From assembly GCF_031157355.1 (NCBI RefSeq), contig NZ_JAVIFT010000002.1, positions 854,501 through 918,500 on the forward strand: DNA of 64,000 bases, in the 5' to 3' direction. Of this stretch, positions 17,105 through 25,746 are shown one piece after another; positions within the stretch are counted from its first letter, which is position 1; every line of letters begins with the position of its first letter. The notes under the pieces are model-generated. The model did not search any database, was not told where the DNA came from, and worked only from the letters and a program-made list of their open reading frames with translations. Origin of the DNA: Hyphomicrobium sp. LHD-15 (GTDB taxonomy: Bacteria; Pseudomonadota; Alphaproteobacteria; Rhizobiales; Hyphomicrobiaceae). The translations under genes were made by a program, and so were the position numbers.

Positions 17105-17673
17105 TCCGCAACGGCGGCGAGCGTGCCGTTCCAGCGATAGGGTTCGAGCTGCGGATTGAGAGACGGCTGGCCGAGGTTGTTGGCGAAGTTGCACAGTGTT
17201 GCGAGGCTGACACCCAGCACGACTTCAAGCGCGGCTTGGTCGTTGAAGCCGGCGCTCTTGAAGCTCGCAAGCGCTTCGTCACTGACGGCGCCGCGGCTTG
17301 CAATTACTGCGGATGTGAAGGCGGCGACGGCCGCGAGCTTCGGGTCCGATGGGGGCGCCAGCGAACGGAACGCTTCGACGGTTTCTTCGTCGAGGCGGGC
17401 CTTCTTGTAGGCGATGGCGGTGTGACCGGCGACGCAGAACCCGCAGCCGTGAGTCGCTGCTGCTGTGATCTGCACAGCTTCGCGTTCGGCGAGAGTCAGA
17501 GAGCTTTTCGCGTTGATGCCCGAAACAGTCAGATAGGTTTCGAGCGCGACTGGGGCGTTGGCTAGAACGCCCAGCAGGTTCGGCAAATAGCCGTTGTTTT
17601 TCTCGGCTGCCGCGAGCGCGTCCTTGGCTTCTACGGGAGCACTTTCGACTGTTTGAAGAGGAAGGCGCGACAT
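17101..17673 (-). CDS. AhpD-like carboxymuconolactone decarboxylase family protein
   Basis: A 190-residue peroxidase-related protein. CGFCVAGHTAIAYKKA is the redox-active C-x-x-C-x-x-x-H motif of AhpD-like proteins, here near residues 76-83, followed by a typical all-helical C-terminal half. It opens the operon of the acyl-CoA-dehydrogenase-like enzyme and ABC importer. It probably reduces peroxide or a reactive product formed by the flavin enzyme. No promoter could be assigned in the 274-base gap before it. Confidence 0.85.
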   Translation of the reverse strand: MSRLPLQTVESAPVEAKDALAAAEKNNGYLPNLLGVLANAPVALETYLTVSGINAKSSLTLAEREAVQITAAATHGCGFCVAGHTAIAYKKARLDEETVEAFRSLAPPSDPKLAAVAAFTSAVIASRGAVSDEALASFKSAGFNDQAALEVVLGVSLATLCNFANNLGQPSLNPQLEPYRWNGTLAAVAE

Positions 17674-17947
17674 CGGTCCCCACGTTTTGCGGTGATTTTC
17701 CGATCACATGTATTAGGGGCGTGAATGTCGCGCAAGGTGTTATAAGTATTGCATTTTTTGTGATTTAGAACCGGGATCTCCAAGGTGCGTCCGACGCCGT
17801 TGTTCCAATCCTCCGGCGCTCGGTTTCGTAGTTGTCGCGCGCGGTGACGGAGCGGGTTCAGGAAATTTTTCAATCAATTTTTTCCGGGTCGCGTGGGTTG
17901 GCCAGGACAGCACCGGAAGCGTTGCGGGTTCCGGCGCGCTGCGTGTC
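17674..17947. other. Intergenic region upstream of the AhpD-like operon
   Basis: No convincing gene. It holds the end of the hutD message and the start region of the downstream operon, both transcribed leftward. No strong inverted repeat was recognised. Confidence 0.5.
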
Positions 17948-18544
17948 TCATGCGATCGGGGAGAGGATAGCTGCGAACACGCGTGCGCCTGCTGCTCCTC
18001 GTGTGACTTGAACGGTCCAATCTCCGGCGCCTTCCAGACATGCGGCGTCGCCTTCGTCGAGTTCGATCGTCTGCGTTTCCATGCCGACAGAAGCGGACCC
18101 TTCGAGAGCAAAGAGCAACGCGACGTCACCATCGGCGGAAAGCGAGCGTTTTTGGCGGTCCCCAATCACCGAAACGTCGGCACGAAGCGCGACGCGGGAA
18201 AAAAGCAAATTGAGGACCCGGCTCGGTCCGGACTTCACAGTGCAATCCGTTGCGGCGTCTCCAGGAAACGAGGTGGGAACGAACGGTCGCTCTATGAGCA
18301 GATCCTTCTGTCCCGCAACGGAAAGGTGGAACCCAGGACCCTCGAGCAGGGTGAGCACGCGATCGATGCCCGGCAGAAAGGAGAAGGGAACAGATCGCTC
18401 GATCAGAGCGGTCGAAAATTGCCATTGGCAGTGAGGCGGAGCAGAGCCTGCGGGCGCGTTTGCAATCGTCCATGAGATGCCAGCCGCGTTCGGCCAGCGC
18501 CCTGGCACAAAGGCAGATTTCCGTATTTTCGTTCCGTCCGTCAT
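17948..18544 (-). CDS. hutD: HutD family protein
   Basis: A 198-residue cupin-fold protein of the HutD family. Features include WPNAAGISWTIANAPAGS near the N-terminus, VPFSFLPGIDRVLTLLEGPG, and the C-terminal EGDAACLEGAGDWTVQVTRG. HutD is found with histidine-utilisation operons and is thought to modulate the pathway; no reaction is established. Here no other hut genes are seen. It is divergent from a branched-chain-type ABC importer, whose control region it shares. Confidence 0.85.
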   Translation of the reverse strand: MTDGTKIRKSAFVPGRWPNAAGISWTIANAPAGSAPPHCQWQFSTALIERSVPFSFLPGIDRVLTLLEGPGFHLSVAGQKDLLIERPFVPTSFPGDAATDCTVKSGPSRVLNLLFSRVALRADVSVIGDRQKRSLSADGDVALLFALEGSASVGMETQTIELDEGDAACLEGAGDWTVQVTRGAAGARVFAAILSPIA

Positions 18545-18647
18545 TTCCCCTCCGCACGGCTTGCGACCCGCCGCAGCGCCTTATCTTTGGTCAACCTATT
18601 TTCTCGCGATCCGTCCAGATAAAAAATAACTCCATTTTTCTGAATAA

Positions 18648-18687
18648 GAATATTCCCGAAATGCATCGGCCGGCTGATGGAATATTC
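18648..18687. promoter_or_regulatory. Paired GAATATTC palindromes upstream of livH-like gene
   Basis: GAATATTC occurs at 18648-18655 and 18680-18687, exactly 32 bases apart (about three helix turns), in an AT-rich stretch between hutD and the importer operon. Two identical 8-base palindromes on one helix face suggest a dimeric regulator binding twice. The regulator is not known. Confidence 0.4.
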
Positions 18688-18773
18688 AAATATCGAATGC
18701 ACTATTTATTATTTCGTGTCGCGCCTCCCATTTCATAAAAGCACCCCACACTGAGAAGCGTGTCGGGGGACAC

Positions 18774-19667
18774 ATGACATTAGAGATGTTCGCGACCGTG
18801 GCGCTCAACGGCCTGACGGTCGCGGCGCTCTATTTCATTGTCGCCATTGGCTTCTCGCTGATCTTCGGTCTGATGCGCACCGTCAACATGGCGCATGGCA
18901 CTTTGTTTCTGGTCGGCGCCTATGCCGGTGTGGCGGTGTTCTACCCTCTCTACGATCAGGGATTTTCGTACGCCTGGATTGTAGCTCTCGCTGCCGGTAT
19001 CGCCGGCGCAGCCGTGTTCGGCGTTCTGCTCCAGGTGACGTTGCTTGGATGGATGCAGGGGCAAGAGCTGCGCCAGACCCTGGTCACCATCGGCATCTCC
19101 ATCATCGCTGCCGACCAGTTGCTTGCGATCTTCGGCGGAAACAGCCAGCAGTTCTTTCCGCCCGATGCGCTGTTCGGATCGGTTTCGGTCCCGCTGGTTC
19201 AGACCGGGCATTATTCGACCTTCCGTCTGTTCCAGATCGCGGTAGCGGCGGCCGTCGGCGTCGGGCTGTGGCTCATTTTGCACAAGACGAAGCTCGGCAT
19301 CATCGTGCGGGCCGGCGTTGACGATCGCGCCATGCTGTCGGCGTGTGGTGTCAATGTCGCACTGGTGTCTGTTCTCGTGTTCGCGATCGGCGCAGCACTC
19401 GCCGGCCTGGCTGGTGTCGTCGGCGGAACCGCTCAGCCGTTCGGGCAGGAGAAGGATGTCCAGTTCCTGCTGACATCGCTCGTCGTCGTCATCGTCGGCG
19501 GAATGGGGTCGCTGCCAGGGACTGCGCTCGGTGCGTTGCTGGTCGGGATGGCGGAGCAGTTCGGTCAATCGCTGTTTCCGACCTATTCGGTGATGTTCAC
19601 CCTGCTGTTGATGGTGATCGTTCTGGCGATCAGGCCCCAGGGGCTTCTGGGCAAGAGGCTCACATGA
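18774..19667 (+). CDS. Branched-chain amino acid-type ABC permease (LivH-like)
   Basis: The 297-residue integral membrane protein starts MTLEMFATVALNGLTVAALY and continues FIVAIGFSLIFGLMRTVNMA, the LivH opening. The late VVVIVGGMGSLPGTALGALL is the family coupling motif. It has about eight membrane segments. It forms the translocation pore with the LivM-like permease, whose gene overlaps by four bases. A GGGGGA ribosome-binding site precedes the ATG. The actual substrate may be an amide, urea or aromatic compound rather than leucine. Confidence 0.9.
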   Translation: MTLEMFATVALNGLTVAALYFIVAIGFSLIFGLMRTVNMAHGTLFLVGAYAGVAVFYPLYDQGFSYAWIVALAAGIAGAAVFGVLLQVTLLGWMQGQELRQTLVTIGISIIAADQLLAIFGGNSQQFFPPDALFGSVSVPLVQTGHYSTFRLFQIAVAAAVGVGLWLILHKTKLGIIVRAGVDDRAMLSACGVNVALVSVLVFAIGAALAGLAGVVGGTAQPFGQEKDVQFLLTSLVVVIVGGMGSLPGTALGALLVGMAEQFGQSLFPTYSVMFTLLLMVIVLAIRPQGLLGKRLT

Positions 19668-20713
19668 GTACCGGAAACGCCCTTCGCTCTTCGAGCGCGC
19701 TGGTAACGGTCTCTGTTCTCGCGGTGTTGGTCGCGCTGCCGTTCGTGCTCACGGAGTTCTGGACGACGAACATCCTCGTGCGCGCGATGGTGTATGGGAT
19801 CGTCGCCTTGTCGCTGACATTTCTGGCCTACTACGGCGGACTGCTGTCGCTTGCACAGATGGTCGTGGCTGGCGTCGCGGGCTATACCATCGCCGTGTCG
19901 GTTCCCGGCGCCATCCCCGAAAACTCGCTTCAGATCCCTTATTCGCTGGCCATTCCGCTTGCCGTTGTACTTGCGACGGTCAGCGGGTTGCTGATCGGGG
20001 CCATCGCGGTGCGTACGCGGGAGATCTATCTCCTGATGATCACGCTCGCGATCGCGGTCAGTTTCTACTTCTTCGTCCAAGCCAACGTCGAATACCTGAA
20101 CGGCTACGAGGGTATCCGCAATGTTCTGGGCCCGGATATCTTCGGCGTTCCGCTGAGAACGCCGTACGTCTTTTACTTCGTGGCGCTGGCGACCTCTTTT
20201 GCGCTCTACGCGTTGGTTCTCTACGTCAGTGGGTCGCAGTTTGGGCTCGTCTTGCAGGGTATCCGGGACAATCCGCGGCGACTTTCGGCGCTTGGATACA
20301 ATGTCGCCCATCACCGGATCGCAGCTTTCGGCGTTGCCGGTTTCATCGCCGGGATCGGCGGCGTTCTGATCACGATCTACAACATCGGGATCTCTCCCGG
20401 AACTGTCTCGACCCACTCGACGATCAGCATCTTGATCATGTCCGTCATTGGCGGATTGGGACATCCGATCGGTGCGTTCATCGGAGCGGTGATCTTTACG
20501 ATCATCGATACGTTTGCCGCAGACCTCTACGACCGCGACCGCTTCAACACGCTTATCGGCGTCGTGTTTCTCGCCATCGTCGTGGCCTCCCCGGACGGTG
20601 TGACCGGACTTGCAAAACGTGCGGGAGACCTCCTGCGCGGCCTGCGTCTCATCGCACCCGGAGCGGTTGCTGCCGACCCAACTCTTCAAGCCAACGTACC
20701 TTCAAAGGATTGA
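19664..20713 (+). CDS. Branched-chain amino acid-type ABC permease (LivM-like)
   Basis: A 349-residue LivM-like permease. LSLTFLAYYGGLLSLAQM is the conserved first coupling region and FGLVLQGIRDNPRRLSALGY the family motif before the last helices. Around nine hydrophobic segments are visible. ATG 19664 overlaps the LivH-like stop; the longer frame from 19343 is a shadow of livH. The stop is 4 bases before the binding-protein gene. Confidence 0.9.
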   Translation: MSTGNALRSSSALVTVSVLAVLVALPFVLTEFWTTNILVRAMVYGIVALSLTFLAYYGGLLSLAQMVVAGVAGYTIAVSVPGAIPENSLQIPYSLAIPLAVVLATVSGLLIGAIAVRTREIYLLMITLAIAVSFYFFVQANVEYLNGYEGIRNVLGPDIFGVPLRTPYVFYFVALATSFALYALVLYVSGSQFGLVLQGIRDNPRRLSALGYNVAHHRIAAFGVAGFIAGIGGVLITIYNIGISPGTVSTHSTISILIMSVIGGLGHPIGAFIGAVIFTIIDTFAADLYDRDRFNTLIGVVFLAIVVASPDGVTGLAKRAGDLLRGLRLIAPGAVAADPTLQANVPSKD

Positions 20714-20717
20714 GACC

Positions 20718-21989
20718 ATGACCATCAAGCCCAACAGACGACAAGTTCTGCAAGGCGCCGCTGCTGTCGCAGGAACGGCAGTTTTTGCGCCCGCCATTCA
20801 CGCCAACCCGGCCCCGATCAAGCTCGGTACGCTCGCTTCGCTCGAGGGGCCGCTCGCTATCAACGGGCAGGATGCGTACCGCGTCGTCGAACTTCTGCTC
20901 GAGGAAGCCAACTACACGGCAGGCGGCCGCAAGATCGAGTGGATCCGCGAATCTTCGAATGCGAAGCCGGACGTGGCGCTCGCCCGTACGCGCAAGCTCG
21001 TCGAGCAGGATGGCTCCGACATCGTTCTTGGGCCGCTGTCGGGAGCCGAGGGTATCGCGGTGCGCGACTATTCGCGCACCGTTCCCACGAAGACCTTCAT
21101 CAACGGTTCGTCTGCGTCGCAGGATAACACGCTGCGCAATTCGTCGGAAAATTACTTCCGCTTCAGCACAGACGGCACCCAGTGGACCGCCGGGCTCGGC
21201 GAGTATGCCAAGAATACGCTCAAGATCGACGAGGTTACCGTCGTCGCGTCCGACTACGCATTCCCCTACTCTCAGGTGTTCGGCTTCAGCCTGGAGTACA
21301 CGCGCGCTGGCGGCAAACTCAACTATCTGTGGACCCCGTTCGGAACCTCCGACTACACCTCGCTGATTGCGCAGATCCCAAAATCGTCGGGCGCGCTCTA
21401 CGTCGTGTACGGCGGATCCGACGGTCTGGCCTTCCTGACCCAGTACGCCCAGGCTGGCGGTTCGCTGCCGCTTCTCGGCGGCACGCTGCTGGCGGATCAG
21501 ACGCTGTTTGCCGCGCGTGGCCCGCATCGGAAGGTTCTCGAAGGGACCGTTTCGGCCGGTCCGATCGGCGATTACTACGAGAACGACGTGTGGAAGGATT
21601 TCCTGGCCCGCTACACCAAGCGGTGGAGCAAGGATATCGGCCAGCAAACGCCGGGCACACTTGCTTTTGCCTACTCGGTCAACCTCCAGGCCACGCTGCT
21701 GGCGCTGAAGGCCGTCGACGGCGATCTCAGCAACGACCAGGCTGCGTTCCGCGAGGCGCTGAAGAAGCTCGAGTTCAAGAACTACATCGACGCCCACGTG
21801 AAGCTCGACCACAACCGGCAGGCCATCTCCGACAACTTCCTCAACAAGGTCGAGGTGCGTGACGGTCGTCTGCAGACCGTGGTGTTCAAGAAAATTCCGA
21901 GCGTGAATCAGACGCTCGGCTTCCCCGAGGACAAGTACATCGCGCTTGGCGCGCCCTCCCGGAACAACCCCGGCAACGTGCAGATCTAA
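20718..21989 (+). CDS. ABC substrate-binding protein, branched-chain type, Tat signal
   Basis: A 423-residue periplasmic type I binding protein. NRRQVLQGAAAVAGTAVFAP is a Tat-type signal. The mature part begins IKLGTLASLEGPLAINGQDA, the LivJ-like opening, followed by LARTRKLVEQDGSDIVLGPL. It captures the substrate for LivH/M-like permeases. A strong hairpin terminator follows, which should raise binding-protein mRNA relative to the ATPases. The substrate cannot be read from sequence. Confidence 0.88.
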   Translation: MTIKPNRRQVLQGAAAVAGTAVFAPAIHANPAPIKLGTLASLEGPLAINGQDAYRVVELLLEEANYTAGGRKIEWIRESSNAKPDVALARTRKLVEQDGSDIVLGPLSGAEGIAVRDYSRTVPTKTFINGSSASQDNTLRNSSENYFRFSTDGTQWTAGLGEYAKNTLKIDEVTVVASDYAFPYSQVFGFSLEYTRAGGKLNYLWTPFGTSDYTSLIAQIPKSSGALYVVYGGSDGLAFLTQYAQAGGSLPLLGGTLLADQTLFAARGPHRKVLEGTVSAGPIGDYYENDVWKDFLARYTKRWSKDIGQQTPGTLAFAYSVNLQATLLALKAVDGDLSNDQAAFREALKKLEFKNYIDAHVKLDHNRQAISDNFLNKVEVRDGRLQTVVFKKIPSVNQTLGFPEDKYIALGAPSRNNPGNVQI

Positions 21990-22012
21990 CGCAAGCCGAA
22001 GCATCCTTGTCG

Positions 22013-22045
22013 CGAAGGGGCCAACCCGTTGGCCCCTTCGTTTTT
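22013..22045 (+). terminator. Rho-independent terminator after the binding-protein gene
   Basis: CGAAGGGGCCAAC and GTTGGCCCCTTCG form a long GC-rich stem with a tiny loop, followed by TTTTT (22041-22045). Transcription likely stops partly here, while the livG-like gene starts 11 bases later at GTG 22056. It sits inside the ABC operon as an intercistronic attenuator. Confidence 0.85.
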
Positions 22046-22055
22046 GGAGTGTCCC

Positions 22056-22808
22056 GTGACATCACGTCTTCCCGCGATAGAACTGAGCAAGGTCAGCCGC
22101 CGGTTCGGTGCATTGAAAGCTGTCGACGATGTCACGCTTTCGGTGGCCGAGGGTGAGAGGCGGGTGATCCTCGGGCCTAACGGTGCCGGCAAGACGACGC
22201 TGTTCAACGTCGTATGCGGGGACTATGCGCCGACTTCCGGCCGCATTGCCTTCTTCGGGCAGGACATCACGGCGCTTCCTCCCTATGCGCGAGCCCGCCG
22301 GGGGATCGGCCGTACCTATCAGAACTCGCTGCTGTTCAACGGCCTCGATGTTCTCGAGAACCTCTATCTCGCGGTGCGGGGTGTGAAACCGAGACGTTTT
22401 TCCTTCTTGCGTCCTTCGCGGGATGATCCGCACGTCAAGGCTGCCCGCGACATCGCGGATCGCATGCGGCTCAGCCACAAGCTTCACGTGACCGTCGACG
22501 ATCTTTCGCATGGTCAGCGCCGCCAGCTGGAAGTCGGCATGGCGCTCGCGTCCGATCCGAAGCTTTTGATGCTCGACGAGCCGGCAGCCGGCCTTTCGCC
22601 GGGAGATAGGCCGGAGCTTCTTCGGCTGCTGAGGGAGCTGCCGCGAAGCCTCACCCTCATACTCATCGAGCACGACATGGATATCGCGCTGCCGGTCGCC
22701 GATCTCGTCACGCTCATGAAAGACGGTTCCGTGGTGATCGAGAGCACGCCCGACAAGGTCGAGCACGATCCGGCGGTCCAGGCTATTTATCTCGGAGAGG
22801 CGGTCTGA
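22056..22808 (+). CDS. ABC ATPase, LivG-like
   Basis: A 250-residue ATPase beginning VTSRLPAIELSKVSRRFGAL. Walker A GPNGAGKTT, Q-loop GIGRTYQNSLLFNGLDV, signature LSHGQRRQLEVGMALA and Walker B LLMLDEPAAGLS identify the LivG branch. GTG 22056 follows GGAG (about 22046) at good distance. The upstream ATG at 22029 lies inside the terminator stem and is rejected. The stop overlaps the LivF-like ATG. Confidence 0.9.
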   Translation: MTSRLPAIELSKVSRRFGALKAVDDVTLSVAEGERRVILGPNGAGKTTLFNVVCGDYAPTSGRIAFFGQDITALPPYARARRGIGRTYQNSLLFNGLDVLENLYLAVRGVKPRRFSFLRPSRDDPHVKAARDIADRMRLSHKLHVTVDDLSHGQRRQLEVGMALASDPKLLMLDEPAAGLSPGDRPELLRLLRELPRSLTLILIEHDMDIALPVADLVTLMKDGSVVIESTPDKVEHDPAVQAIYLGEAV

Positions 22809-23512
22809 TGCTTTCGGTTCGTGATCTCCGGGTCAGTTTCGGTCATGCCGAAATCCTGCAGGGTGTTTCGCTCGATGTCGGCGACGAACCTTTCGCCGTC
22901 GCGGGGCGCAACGGGATGGGCAAGACCACCCTCTGCTACGCCATCATGGGCATGGTCCCGGTTCAAAGCGGCGGTGTGGTCTTCGACGGAGCATCGATCG
23001 AGGGCAAGAGCCCGACCCGCGTCTCGCGCAGCGGCATTGCCATCGTTCCCCAGGGGCGGCGCGTGTTTCCCTCGCTGACGGTGGATGAACATTTGCGCCT
23101 CGTCAGCCGTGGCAAGAACGCCGCCTGGAGTATCGAGCGCGTCTACGACACATTCCCGCGCCTCGCAGAGCGCAAGGGCAACGGAGGCTCGCAGCTCTCG
23201 GGCGGCGAGCAGCAGATGCTCGCGATCTCGCGCGCTCTTCTGCTCAATCCCAAGCTGATTATCATGGACGAGCCGTCGGAAGGTTTGGCCCCGGTTCTGG
23301 TCGATCATCTGATCGAGGTTTTGAAGAAGCTCGCCAACGAGAAGATCGGGCTCTTGCTCGTCGAGCAGAACTTGCGAGTCGCTACGTCGGTTGCTTCCAA
23401 TGTGGCGATCATGTTGAGCGGGCGTATTGCGGCGACGGTTCCCGCTTCCCAGCTCAGCGCAGACGAAGCTCTGCAGCGCAGATATCTCGGCGTCAGCACT
23501 GGCTCGCACTGA
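22808..23512 (+). CDS. ABC ATPase, LivF-like
   Basis: A 234-residue ATPase: MLSVRDLRVSFGHAEILQGV at the start, Walker A GRNGMGKTT, signature LSGGEQQMLAISRAL and Walker B LIIMDEPSEGLAP, all typical of LivF. It pairs with the LivG-like subunit. It starts in the last bases of that gene and is followed after 46 bases by an AhpD-like gene. Confidence 0.9.
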   Translation: MLSVRDLRVSFGHAEILQGVSLDVGDEPFAVAGRNGMGKTTLCYAIMGMVPVQSGGVVFDGASIEGKSPTRVSRSGIAIVPQGRRVFPSLTVDEHLRLVSRGKNAAWSIERVYDTFPRLAERKGNGGSQLSGGEQQMLAISRALLLNPKLIIMDEPSEGLAPVLVDHLIEVLKKLANEKIGLLLVEQNLRVATSVASNVAIMLSGRIAATVPASQLSADEALQRRYLGVSTGSH

Positions 23513-23558
23513 TGTACTGACGCCCTTAGGCTACGCCACCAACACGGAGATCCGCGAC

Positions 23559-23906
23559 ATGTCGCTCGATTGGAAGCGCCACCTGACCGAAGCCTTCGAC
23601 AACATCAAAAAGCTCGGCTTGCTGAGCCCGCAGACACTCTCCGGCTACAAGGCGCTGCACGCGGCCGGCGCCGAGACCAATCACCTGTCGACCAAGACAC
23701 GCGAGCTCATCTGTATTGCCGTGGCCGTCACCACGCGCTGCGACACCTGTATCGCCAATCACGTCGAGAAAGCCATCGCGGCCGGTGCGACGCAGGAGGA
23801 GATCGCGGAAGCGCTGGGCGTGGCGGTTGCCATGAACGCCGGTGCGGCACTTGCCTATTCCGCCCGCGCGATCGAGGCCTACACTTCGTTCTCGGAAAAG
23901 TTATAA
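23559..23906 (+). CDS. AhpD-like carboxymuconolactone decarboxylase family protein
   Basis: A 115-residue single-domain protein. It begins MSLDWKRHLTEAFDNIKKLG and contains VTTRCDTCIANHVEKAIAAG with the redox C-x-x-C-x-x-H motif. Family members act as peroxidase partners or gamma-carboxymuconolactone decarboxylases; the redox cysteines favour the first. GGAGA before the ATG sets the start; the longer frame overlaps livF. It is probably co-transcribed with the importer. Confidence 0.85.
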   Translation: MSLDWKRHLTEAFDNIKKLGLLSPQTLSGYKALHAAGAETNHLSTKTRELICIAVAVTTRCDTCIANHVEKAIAAGATQEEIAEALGVAVAMNAGAALAYSARAIEAYTSFSEKL

Positions 23907-24001
23907 AGGGCGAGGACGGGGGATGCCCGCGCGGGTGCTGAAAGGGTTTGATGTCTTTTGCATCCAGCGGGTGAACGGTCACGCGGCTAGGGCCGAAGTA
24001 G

Positions 24002-24904
24002 TCATCCCAACGGGAGCCACAGCGGGCTCTTCCAGGCCTGCAACTCTTCGAGGAAGACCTGCAGCTTGGCCGGCACAAAACGACGCGTCGGATAGACCGC
24101 GTGAATGAAGATCTCCGGCGAGGCCCACTCCGGGAGAACGCGGACAATCTCTCGGCGCTTGATCGGCTCGTCGCAGTAGGTCGACGGCAGTAGACCGATG
24201 CCGTGCCCTTTGTAGGTGAACGCGCTTACGGACTGGAAATCACGACTTGAGAGCGGACCCGATACCTGCAGCTTCACGGATTTTCGACCGCTGACGAGGT
24301 GCCATTCGGCCTCGTTGTTGCGTCCGTTAAGCAGAACGCAATGGTGATCGATCAGATCCTCTGGTTTGGCCGGCAGAGTCCGTTTCTTGAGGTAGGCGGG
24401 CGAGGCAACAAGGTAGCGAACACTCCGCCCGATCCGCTTGGCGATGATCGAAGAATCCTTGAGGTCCCCGAAGCGGATCGCGACATCGACGTTCTCCGCG
24501 ATCAAATCGACGAACTGGTTGCTGATTGAAAGGTCGAGGCGGAGCCCCGGATACTTCTTCAGAAACTGGGACAGAAACTCGTAGAACGGTTCCTGCCCGA
24601 AGATCACTGGCACGGAGACCCGCATGAGGCCCTCCGGCATTTTCTGCGTGCGAGTGAGCGCGCCTTCGGCTTCGGAAAGCTGAGACAGCGGCTCGCTGCA
24701 CTGATCGAAGTAAGCGCGTCCCTGCGCCGTCAGGCTGAGCTTGCGCGTGGTGCGCTGAAGCAACGTGACGCCAAGCTGATCCTCGAGCGAAGTAACTCTG
24801 CGACTGACCGTCGACACCGGCATGGCGAGCGCGCGTGCGGCGCGCGTGAAGCTCTCGAGCTGCGCCACCTTCACGAAGACAGCAATGTCATTCAGATCCG
24901 CCAT
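24002..24904 (-). CDS. LysR-family transcriptional regulator
   Basis: A 300-residue regulator. FTRAARALAMPVSTVSRRVT is the N-terminal winged helix and LGVTLLQRTTRKLSLTAQGR the linker. The effector-binding domain follows (LMRVSVPVIFGQEPFYEF onward). It belongs to the CrgA/AphB-like branch. It is divergent from an SDR-RidA-cytochrome operon, the likely target, with a 116-base control region between them. The longer frame adds an unlikely 45-residue leader. Confidence 0.9.
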   Translation of the reverse strand: MADLNDIAVFVKVAQLESFTRAARALAMPVSTVSRRVTSLEDQLGVTLLQRTTRKLSLTAQGRAYFDQCSEPLSQLSEAEGALTRTQKMPEGLMRVSVPVIFGQEPFYEFLSQFLKKYPGLRLDLSISNQFVDLIAENVDVAIRFGDLKDSSIIAKRIGRSVRYLVASPAYLKKRTLPAKPEDLIDHHCVLLNGRNNEAEWHLVSGRKSVKLQVSGPLSSRDFQSVSAFTYKGHGIGLLPSTYCDEPIKRREIVRVLPEWASPEIFIHAVYPTRRFVPAKLQVFLEELQAWKSPLWLPLG

Positions 24905-24934
24905 GATCAGATTTTTGCATAAATGGAAAATAGA

Positions 24935-24952
24935 ATACAGATATTTTCGTAT
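24935..24952. promoter_or_regulatory. Candidate LysR-binding site
   Basis: ATAC-N10-GTAT contains the T-N11-A core with dyad symmetry usual for LysR-family sites. It lies 31 bases from the LysR start and 69 from the SDR start, in the shared control region. Prediction from pattern and position only. Confidence 0.45.
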
Positions 24953-25020
24953 TATCGATAAATCGGTTCCGGCGTACTTCCTTGGGCACAGACAAATCAA
25001 CTCAGCCAAGGGAGGCGAAC

Positions 25021-25746
25021 ATGGAACGGAACAAGACAATCCTGATCACCGGCGCGTCGCAGGGCATTGGGGCAGGGCTGGTCAATGCCTTTATCCAGCG
25101 GGGCTACAATGTGGTTGCCACATCACGCAGCGTCAGCCGTTCGGCGGAAATCAAGGCATCGAGCCGGCTTGCGCTGGTCGACGGCGACATCGGCGATCGG
25201 GCCACTACTCAACAGGTGGCGGACACCGCCATCAAGACCTTCGGATCCATCGATGCCGTGGTTAACAATGCGGGCATTTTCGTCGCCAAAGCCTTCGTCG
25301 ACTACACTGCTGAGGATTTCAGGACGGTTACAGCGACCAATGTGGACGGCTTTATCCATCTGACGCAGCTTGCGGTTCGCCAAATGCTCGCTCAGAAATC
25401 CGGCGGCAGCATCGTCAGTATAACGACATCGCTTGTCGATCATCCGATTGCGGGCTTTAATGCGTCGGTATCAATGATCACCAAGGGCGGCATCGATGCC
25501 GCCTCTCGAAGCCTTGCGATGGAATACGCCAAGGACGGCATTCGGTTTAATACCGTTGCTCCTGGCATCGTCGATACGCCGCTTCACAAAGATAATCCGA
25601 AGGACTTTCTCAAGACCCTTTCACCCATGGCGAGCATCTCCACTGTTCAGGAGATCGTCGATGCGGTCGTTTTCCTCATCGAAGCTCCGCACATTACCGG
25701 GGAGGTGCTGCACGTCGATGGCGGCGCACATCTGGGCAAATGGTAG
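25021..25746 (+). CDS. Short-chain dehydrogenase/reductase lacking the catalytic tyrosine
   Basis: A 241-residue SDR. ILITGASQGIGAGLVNAF carries the TGxxxGIG cofactor motif (residues 10-17), VVNNAGIF the NNAG motif, and EVLHVDGGAHLG the usual C-terminus. The YxxxK motif is altered: residue 151 is Ser (SMITK), while Lys155 and the SITTS serine region remain. Some SDR subfamilies lack this Tyr, so it may be a non-standard enzyme. GGAGGCGAAC precedes the ATG. It is divergent from the LysR gene and overlaps the RidA-like gene by seven bases. Confidence 0.88.
   Translation: MERNKTILITGASQGIGAGLVNAFIQRGYNVVATSRSVSRSAEIKASSRLALVDGDIGDRATTQQVADTAIKTFGSIDAVVNNAGIFVAKAFVDYTAEDFRTVTATNVDGFIHLTQLAVRQMLAQKSGGSIVSITTSLVDHPIAGFNASVSMITKGGIDAASRSLAMEYAKDGIRFNTVAPGIVDTPLHKDNPKDFLKTLSPMASISTVQEIVDAVVFLIEAPHITGEVLHVDGGAHLGKW

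Noticed and set aside
20649-22004. 451-codon minus-strand frame over the importer binding protein
   Set aside because: Antisense shadow of a clear type I binding protein.
22029-22055. ATG start for the livG-like gene
   Set aside because: It lies within the terminator stem; GTG 22056 has a ribosome site and gives normal length.
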